A DNA stretch of 64,000 bases, from contig OY856188.1 of assembly GCA_963693315.1 (NCBI GenBank), positions 269,199,114 to 269,263,113 on the forward strand. The letters are read 5' to 3'. The DNA comes from Diogma glabrata. Its lineage: Eukaryota; Arthropoda; Insecta; Diptera; Cylindrotomidae. The translations under genes were made by a program, and so were the position numbers. Under the pieces are notes generated by a model. That model made no database searches. It had not been told where the DNA came from and was given only the letters and a program-made list of their open reading frames with translations. This document shows, in pieces, positions 56,950 to 64,000 of this stretch. Positions within the stretch are counted from its first letter, which is position 1. Every line of letters begins with the position of its first letter.

Positions 56950-57860
56950 ACCCGTGGATCAAAAATAAAATCAATAAAAACTGATCCATAACCGTTTATG
57001 GTAACTAAAGATAGATTCAACTACACCAGCTTGTAAATTTGAAATTTTTTGTCTGTCAATCAATGTCGAACTTTAGTGGGGTGGAGGGGGCACACTAAAA
57101 ATAGCACTTTTTTAGCAATAACTCAAAAACTATGCACCGCAAGATTCTAAAAAAAACTGCAGTGTTTCTTAAATTACGTGTAAATGACTCATTTGGGCCA
57201 AAAGAGGTTTTTTTAGCCTCCCCACTCCCCTCCCCTAAAAACACAAAAATTAATTATTTGAGACTTCGCTATAATTTTCGTTAATAATTTACCAAATTTC
57301 CTGTCTGTGAATTTTATATGAGCGTCGCAACGTAGTGAGGGCAAATGGTCCGAAAGTCGCACTTTTTTGTCAATAACTCAGAACCCGAGCAGTGCACCAC
57401 AAAATTCTAAAAAAAATTGCAATTTTTCCTAAATTAGATGCTCTTCCAAATGACATCTCACTTGACCGCGTGTTAACTGGTATTTTTACCCCTTCTCCTT
57501 TACACCCCCTCAATAAATATAATTATGAGTATGTGACATTTTTTTATATTTTCATTAAAAACTTACTAGTTTTTAGGATTCTCGATCAATTGGGTACGGA
57601 GCTAATCGAGAAACACCATTATTCAAAATTATACAAAAATTGATGGGGAGTAAAATTCTAAAATGTATTTTAAGGGAATACTGAAGTGGAGCCCTTTCAT
57701 ATGATACCCTACTTGACTGTTTAAACAAATGCATTTTCTCAAAGGCCTCACATCGTAACTCTGTGACACAAACGAAAACCATTCTATTTATAATTGAATC
57801 TGTTATCTTAAGTGAACAGATTAGTTTCATTTTTTGTGTGCCTTATGTGTTCCATATAGA
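56950..57860 (+). repeat. Family C element, copy 2
   Basis: Opens GTGGATCAAAAATAAAATC and ACTAAAGATAGATTCAAC, as in the left end of copy 1 (about 32130-32200). Two units are seen (AATAACTCAAAAACTATGC near 57116, AATAACTCAGAACCCGAGC near 57373), then the end part with CCCTTTCATATGATACCCTA. The exact CGGAGCCCTAAAA terminus is not present. The TIR-bearing transposon starts about 40 bp further on. Confidence 0.8.
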
Positions 57861-58883
57861 AACGTAGACCGTCAACAAGTGTCTTTCACCTGCATTAGAG
57901 CAATTTCACGCAGATTCAACAACGTTTTGACTTGACCCCTTTTAATTTTGATTATTTTTTGTTTATAGATAGTCTTTGATAAATAAAAAATACAAGTTCT
58001 CTTAGAATTTTTTTTTTCGACCAGGGGTCTTCACAGGGTGCCCCTCAATTTTTTGTTATTTTGTGATGTGAGTGCATTTTGACGAGCGATTGTAGAAAAA
58101 CTACTCAATCGATTTTCATAAATGATATGTCGTTGAATAGGTATTAGAACAAAGTTTTTAAAAATGTACACTGTTAATTTTTTGAAATAATTTTTAATGG
58201 TGTAACATAAGAAAAAAACGATGTAATTGAAAAAAAGATGGCATAGCCTTTTTTTTTTTAGCTAAATTGAAGCTTATTTTATATCTAACCACTTGTGAAA
58301 GTTTGGGACTTACGTTATTTTTTGTTTTAAAGATAAAATTCGTTGTGCATATGACTGTCGGGAATCAGTTTTTTTTGTTCTGAAGGAAAATTATAAAAAT
58401 GGCGTTATAAATTAAGAGATTTTATTTTTATGTTAAATATCAAATATTTTAATATTAGATGAACTTTTTAAAACATTATAAAAATTATATATGTAGTACA
58501 ATAAATAAAATAAATACAATTGTTAAAAATGATTTACTTATTTTACAAACAGAAGTTTCTTTTGAATAGGAAAACAGTTCTGCAATTATTTTCTTTGTAT
58601 TAGATGGCATAAAAAAATGAAATGTTTATTTGTCACTTTTAGTAATCACTTGTCACTCTTATAAAAAATAATTTGACAGGCTCGACTGCAAACAAAAAAG
58701 CCGTATAAATAACAAAATCTATTTAGGAACTTTTGACTGGAGAAGCATTATGTTCGTATTATGTTATTATGGTCAGAAATTAAAAGATTGTATTTTAAAA
58801 TTAAATTACAAAACGATTTTGCATTTTTTTTTTGTTAATTGATATTCATTTTTATCGGCGTATCCAAAGTTCATGGTAGATTC

Positions 58884-59888
58884 CTATTTTAAAGCCCATT
58901 CGAAAAGTTTTTTTGATGTATCAATAATATCTTTGCTCACTATACTATAACGGTGTGCAGCACGCTTCAGTGTACCACCAATTCCATCACAAGGTCCCTT
59001 TCCATGGCTGGTAGCATGAAAATGCCATTCTGCATCAACCTTAAAGTCTTTTTTGTGGTGGCATAAGTTATTTAGGCTATGTGTATTTTTGTATTGAGCA
59101 GGTGCACTGTCAGTGTTATAAATTATTTTCGTAATATTAGAATTTATATGCGTTTTGATGAATTCAATAAGTTTTGTAATGAAAAGATGGACTGTAGTAC
59201 TGTTGTGATCGTTTATATCCGAAATGAGTATAAAACTTCGGTGCTGTATATATTCAGTTGCGGCACTTTTAAAATAAATGACAAATGGATGAATAGTAGC
59301 TTGTGAATTATTATAATAATAGCCTTGAACCGCATCCTGAATTATGAAGCCGTAGTTTTCAGAAAAATCCCCTTGAACGAAGCACTTCCTGCTTCTAATT
59401 TTTTTTTCCTCAATGAATGTAGATTGCTGTTTTGCTATAAAGTTGTTTAGTATCAAAATTTGTAAACGGTAAATAAATTTTTTCATAAAGTCTTCTACAG
59501 TTTCTATTAAAGTATCCAAATTGCATCGATCAGTGGTATTCCATTGTTAATATTTGACTTGAAGGATTCCTTTAACGTCAAAATCATTTAGTAATTTTTC
59601 TTCCAGTTGTTGAAGTTTTTTTGAACATTCATTGCACTTCAAAGTATGACAATCTTCTGTTAATTCACCACATGAAACAAAGTCAATTAATGTTTTATAA
59701 TTCTGGAAAGCAGCATCAGTCATCCAAGACATCTTAGAGTGTTGAATCATTAGTTTTATATTTTGATGTATGGTACACACGCACACATTATGAACTCCTT
59801 GGGATAATTTTATACATTCTTGTGGTCGAAGGGACGTGAATTTAGTAAATCCTATTTTCACATCAGGAAACTTATTTTTAAACTCCAC
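58884..59888 (-). pseudogene. DDE-like transposase, C-terminal two thirds, one in-frame stop
   Basis: One minus-strand frame runs from 59888 to 58884, broken only by TAA at 59547-59549 (LQVKY, stop, QWNTTDRCNL). In order it has FTSLRPQEC, a CVCTIHQN motif, a CGELTEDCHTLKCNEC cysteine cluster, GDFSENYGF, QATIHPFVIYF, LISDINDHN, YNTDSAPAQYKN and AEWHFHATSHGKGPCDGIGG. The acidic residues in GDFSENY, NTDSAP and AEW or CDG are candidate catalytic D-D-E/D residues. I recall similar proteins in many invertebrate genomes, usually unannotated, and infer a transposase from the TIR context. Key residues look intact. Confidence 0.7.
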
Positions 59889-59892
59889 ATAA

Positions 59893-60322
59893 GCTTCATA
59901 TCTACTATAAATATAACTTTAGTGAATTCTTCTCTAAGGAAATTCAAAATATCCTTCCATCGTGTACGCAGTATAATCGACAAACAAGAGCTGCCGAGTT
60001 ATCCCATCCATTTTTTGTACAAATACCTCGTTGTAGAACTGAGTCCTTCCAAAACGACTATTTTAATAGAGTGGCCAAATTATGGAACTCATTGCCTTCC
60101 TCTGTATTTCCCGATGAATTTTCCCCTCAGGCATTTAAAGAAAATGTCCATCATCATTTAAAAAAAATTAGTATAGTTATCCCTATAACCCCATTCCTTC
60201 CATTTTCCTCATCTCCTTCCTTTATAGTTGACATGGTAACTTCGGATATTCAAAGAGTCTAAATAATGAATATTTCATATTTAGTGTGCTAAACATGTCT
60301 AACTAATTAATAAAAAAAAAAA
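59893..60322 (+). mobile_element. LINE 3' end, family L2x, inserted in the transposase
   Basis: Plus-strand reading near 60060-60160 gives RVAKLWNSLPSSVFPDEFSP then QAFKENVHHHL, the terminal block of a Jockey-like ORF2. It is followed by an untranslated end with GTTGACATGGTAAC and ATATTTCATATTTAGTGTGC, and an A tail at about 60309-60322. A minus-strand copy of the same end lies at 44441-44615. It is opposite in orientation to the host transposase and splits it between LLLCTLN and YVEFKNKFPDV. The 5' boundary is approximate. Confidence 0.85.
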
Positions 60323-60600
60323 AATTTAATGTACATAGCAATAAGTTCTTTTGTGTTTTTATGCGCTCATCTCCTTTTTTAAAAGATATTGCATCTCGTT
60401 TGCCTGGCAATAATCTACTGATTTCATCACTTTTATAGTACTGCTCCACAACATTTATATCTGTTGTGGATACACCTCTTTTAACCGTCGCAGATGAATG
60501 CTGAAGATTATTTTTATGTAGAGTTTTACTTTTTTCAACCAAATGACGCGTAGCATTACTGTTGTTTGTTATAATAATTATACTGTTATTATAATTATAT
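60303..60600 (-). pseudogene. DDE-like transposase, N-terminal part
   Basis: Minus strand: ATRHLVEKSKTLHKNN, then VVEQYYKSDEISRLLPGKRD and IKTQKNLLLCTLN before the LINE tail. The YYxxDExSRxxPGKxD block is what I recall in front of the RPK/CVC region in this protein group. Together with 58884-59888 this gives about 420 codons. The true start is not clear because upstream DNA (60550-60650) is a TTATAATTATAT-rich tract. Confidence 0.65.
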
Positions 60601-61056
60601 TATTATATTTAAAAATATAATAATCTATATTATTATATTTTAAAAAAATTCTACTTGAAGTCGTATTTTTCATTTATCAAAGACTATCTATAAACTAAAA
60701 ATAAACTAAATTAAAAAGGGTCGAGTCAAAATGTCGCAAATTTTTGCTGAACTTGACTGAAATTGCTTTTTAAAAAGTTCATTTAATAATAAAATATTTG
60801 ATATTTAACATAAAAAAAAATCTGAATCTAAAAATCGCCATTTTTATAATTTTCCTTCAGAACAAAAAAAACTGATTCCCGACAATCATATACACAACGA
60901 ATTTTATCTTTAAAACAAAAATTAACGCAAGTCCCAAACTTTCACAAGTGGTAAGATATAAAATAAGCTTCAATTTAGTTAAAAAAAAATAATCAAAATT
61001 AAAAGGGGTCAAGTCAAAATTTCCCAAAAATTTGCTGAACTGGCGTGAAATTGCTC

Positions 61057-61945
61057 ATTAATTTCATTTATTCATTTATTCAATTTTTCTATGCTCGAGT
61101 TTCACTTGAAGACTTAAATTAATCTATTTGTTTTTATATGGGTGATCAGCCCATAGTTTTTCCAATTTATCGGTTATATTAGTTGCCTATCTGTTAATTG
61201 GAAAACCTGTGTGTTTATGGTTGTTAATGTTTTGCTTAAAAACACTTTGACCTAGATCGGAGTTGCTGATATATTTGGTGTATATTGATTAAATCTAACT
61301 ACCCGAAAGAATTGAATAATAGTCTGAGTTAAATTAATTAATTTCGGCAAACAAGAAAACGTTTAAATTACAAGATTTTCATTCATCATTGCGCTCTGAC
61401 AATTTAATTTACAATACGACGCTTCTATAGAAACATCCATTTATTGCAAAACCTGTTTCATTAAAATAATTCCACGCAAATGCAAAACATTTCTCACCGT
61501 AGCATTAATTTTTATATTAAGCTAATGCATGACTCCGTGTCAGACTGTACTTATATATATGAAAAAACTTAAGAAATGACCACACACTGTTGAATGTCTC
61601 AGAAACAGAAAAATCACAACATTCTTGATCGCTTATATCTAACTACGCTTGAACTTCAGAAACATTTCTCGTAGATTAGCTTTTTCAAAATAATAATGCT
61701 GTTATGTAATTCTAATCGACAGATAAATAAGGTGGTAGGAAGCAATCATAATGCCAGCAATAAAGGTTTATTATGAGTTAATATCTTCTTTTAATATAAT
61801 GGCTCACAATTTTATTATCAGCTTTGTTTTGAGCTTTCGAAACCATTATGGATACGGACAAGAAGGGTGGTTGGTTGTTTATCGATTATATAAAGGTCCT
61901 CGTTGACCAAGTTACAAAACCAGTACACTTCGATCTACAACTACT
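61057..61945. other. No recognised feature
   Basis: AT-rich DNA between the transposon and repeat D. No motif-bearing frame. It is located downstream of the membrane protein gene on the minus strand and could include its 3' flank. Confidence 0.4.
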
Positions 61946-62340
61946 GTAATGAAGCGTTGCTTCATTGATGAGTCAATGAAGTGGCACAGCCGGCCGCGTA
62001 CCTAGGGAGATTTATTAACAGCCCCAAACTAGCTGCAGTCCATGGGGACAAGAAAGAAATCCTGCTAATTCAGCACAAATAACTGTATAGTACGCATAAA
62101 AACATAATAAGAACGGATAGGAAAAATAGCAAGTGAAGGCCTGAGACTCTGACAACCCCCATACGTGAAAAGAATCACGATCACCACGTCCCAACCCTGT
62201 ACCTTCAACGCACAGTCAAAAGCTCTCACACCTCATCCACACACGTACACACATACATGAACACACATACGTTTACGCTCATACATACATACACACCATC
62301 TTCCATGCCCCCCATACGCTCACGCATGCATATACACCCA
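61946..62340 (+). repeat. Repeat D, copy 3, head end
   Basis: TGTAATGAAGCGTTGCTTCA, GTGGCACAGCCGGCCGCGTA, CCCCAAACTAGCTGCAGTCC, GAGACTCTGACAACCCCCAT, then a CA-rich tract to about 62340 match the other two copies. A tail segment of the same family seems to lie at 63510-63720, so this unit would span the membrane protein gene. Confidence 0.8.
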
Positions 62341-62566
62341 CACCACTCTCAGTAACGTATTCACGGCGCATACCGAATATAAAATCAAAAAAAATTTCCA
62401 TAGAACTTTTACTTTTCATAATATACCAACATATTACTGTTGAAGGTTGTATTCTACTTTCTGAGATATACAAACAAAATAAGCCGACTATGACATCCAT
62501 TTACCATAATGTTCTTGCCAAAAGTATAACCAGTGGAAAAAGTAAGTATGTATTAGAAAAAAAAAC

Positions 62567-63146
62567 TTAATGTACACGTATATTATAACAGCAAATCAGC
62601 GAGATTCTTGGTTGAACTGTTTCACTGCCATTCGTCATTTCCTTATACTTTGCGTATATGCAAAAAAAAGGTAGCAAAACTATTATTGCTCCAATTAATA
62701 AAAATGGTATTTTCCACAGTGGACCAAATTCATCCGTAAACAGTGATAGAACCGAAATAATAATTGTAGATAATACAGCAACGAGTACATAGACAATGAA
62801 GATTTTGGTATAGTTATATGACTGCCAAGTAATCCTATTAGACTTATTACGATTAGTATAATAGCACCAGTTATAGTTGGTATGGTGCGCCAGCCATATG
62901 CTTCTCCTAATCCAGGCATAATGGATGATAATATACTCCATATGTCATTGATACTAGAAAATATGATTATTATTACTCCGCCTATTCGTAGATCAAAATA
63001 CCACCGGTATTTAATAACTTTTAAACTCTCTAGAATTTTTCATTTATTTTTTTCTTATTTAGGGTGTAAATAAAATATTTGAAAGTGTAATCTCACTACT
63101 TACCATTATGATTCACTTCAATTACGGCAATATTTATATTTAACAT
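62567..63146 (-). CDS. Small four-helix membrane protein, two exons, probable frameshift
   Basis: Exon 1 is ATG at 63146 to 63104. A 74-nt intron follows (GTAAGT at 63103, CTAG ending 63030), and exon 2 runs from 63029 with the frame kept across the junction. The protein has an N-terminal cytosolic-like stretch ending YRWYFDLRIGG, then four predicted membrane segments: GGVIIIIFSSINDIWSIL, TITGAIILIVISLIGLLG, IFIVYVLVAVLSTIIISVL and IPFLLIGAIIVLLPFFCIYA. A polar tail (KYKEMTNGSETVQP) follows. The layout and DLRxG near helix 1 recall small insect four-TM proteins of unknown function. A one-base shift is needed between helices 2 and 3 (near 62815-62830), so it is a pseudogene or carries a sequence error. 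Confidence 0.5.
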
Positions 63147-63509
63147 AACGGTTTATCAAAATAAACTAATGGAATACTCCCTAGATCGAACAGTGGTAAC
63201 CAATAACAACTTCGTTTTTGCTATGATAAGAACTCTAGAACAATTAAATTTCGAAGTAACCGGAAATTATTTGGAGGTGCGTTACATACAAAGAATATCA
63301 ACCAAATAAATCGTAGATAGGTTTATCACACTTCAGTAGTAATTTATAATTCTGATCAAAACAATAGGATAACGTTATCCAAATATTTGATATGGTACAA
63401 TAGCATGATATCGCCCAATGAATTCCACGTCACACATCCATACATTCACGCACCCGCAGTCTCACACCTACGCATTATAATATTAATTATAAAATAAAAT
63501 TGAACTCAC

Positions 63510-63720
63510 CCCATGTTATGGCCCAGTCCCACTTCTCCAATCCCTGGACTCGCCTAGCCCTTCATAACTCCGCTTTCCTATCCGTTCACCGTTCACCACA
63601 GTCCGCTAAATAAACAAAAGCCACTCCAACAACGAATCCTGCAGAGAGGCCAGTTATTACTCAAGGCCCAAAATATTACTTTGTAATCCCTGGCACACAA
63701 TAATCGTTTCACGTTCCGTA
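63510..63720 (-). other. Repeat D tail or 5' noncoding exon candidate
   Basis: On the minus strand the segment ends GGGCCATAACATGGGGTGAGTT, a good splice donor context, and resembles 8450-8545 (GTCCACAACATACGGTGAGT). It lies about 370 bp upstream of the ATG of the membrane protein gene and could be its untranslated first exon. Equally, it may be only the tail of repeat D. A CA-rich tract follows at 63425-63465. Confidence 0.35.
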
Positions 63721-64000
63721 ATCTATACACGGTCTTTCCAAGTTTCTTTGCTAATTTTGACGTGCGTAGTATTCACGATTTTCATTTACTATCAATTAAG
63801 AAAACAATTCATTCGACCCTGTTTAACATTGGTTACAATGACAATCATTTATTGAGATAGTATATCCGTTTTAATGCTAAAATAAGTTAACATAAATATT
63901 TTTGCAACATATACTGTTAGATTTGACTAGAATGACTTATCACAAATGACTCATCGTCTTAACTTTACTATAAATTAACACAAATGTTTATGCAAAATAA
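63721..64000. other. No recognised feature
   Basis: AT-rich DNA to the window end with no motif-bearing frame or shared repeat. Confidence 0.4.

Larger units (their letters stand above)
57898..61056 (-). mobile_element. DNA transposon with TIRs and unusual DDE-like transposase, 3.16 kb
   Basis: Left end GAGCAATTTCACGCAGATTC and right end (inverse) GAGCAATTTCACGCCAGTTC are followed inward on both sides by TTTTGACTTGACCCCTTTT and AATTTTGATTAT. ATTA flanks both ends (57894-57897 and 61057-61060). A second inner inverted block, with AAATTGAAGCTTATTTTATA and GAAAGTTTGGGACTT, pairs 58258-58475 with 60765-60967. The right side also carries an extra copy of the terminal segment at 60657-60765. The transposase lies on the minus strand and is interrupted by a LINE end. 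I cannot name the superfamily with confidence. Confidence 0.8.

Overview
The window looks like AT-rich intergenic DNA from an invertebrate, most likely an insect. The evidence is the element content: Bel/Pao LTR elements, Jockey-type non-LTR retrotransposons, hAT elements and foldback MITEs, plus one small gene with a 74-nt GT-AG intron. Nothing looks bacterial. I saw no operons, tRNA, rRNA or CRISPR array. The species cannot be named from the sequence; the short intron fits a fly but does not prove one. Most open frames are short and lie inside repeats.

Layout. 1-4.6 kb: a 62-bp tandem array, two relics of a composite repeat called family A here, and a Bel/Pao protease relic. 4.64-7.18 kb: a 5'-truncated Jockey-like retrotransposon on the minus strand, with a complete reverse transcriptase broken by one stop. 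7.8-10.9 kb: a tandem array, a first copy of repeat D and a relic RNase H/zinc-finger end of another non-LTR element. 10.9-12.95 kb: a decayed Bel/Pao pol. 14.5-17.9 kb: a LINE 3' end, a 522-bp tandem duplication carrying hairpins, and a foldback. 18.1-25.9 kb: two full family A copies around a nearly perfect palindromic element with TA duplications. 26.1-31.7 kb: an internally deleted Bel/Pao element with both LTRs, which differ in length because an internal minisatellite expanded. 32.1-34.7 kb: a tandem array of about 288-bp units (family C), split by a LINE 3' end. 34.8-39.3 kb: a nested structure in which a hAT-like pair of ends encloses a non-LTR relic, itself split by a 2.7-kb hAT with a perfect 8-bp duplication. 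39.9-41.0 kb: an inverted repeat with about 99% identical 362-bp arms. 44.4-49.5 kb: LINE tails, repeat D, a 150-bp TA microsatellite, a perfect 81-bp repeat and a reversed family C end. 51.5-57.9 kb: degenerate repeats, a LINE 3' end and a second family C copy. 57.9-61.06 kb: a 3.16-kb DNA transposon with terminal inverted repeats and an almost intact, unusual DDE-like transposase. 61.9-63.7 kb: a third copy of repeat D and a small four-helix membrane protein gene on the minus strand, the only candidate host gene.

The elements do not form a pathway. The window records layered insertions: LINE ends in satellites and in the transposase, a hAT in a LINE, and an LTR element at the edge of a palindrome. 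The most notable items are the DDE transposon at 57.9-61.06 kb, the nested insertion at 34.8-39.3 kb and the long near-perfect hairpins at 22.3 and 39.9 kb.
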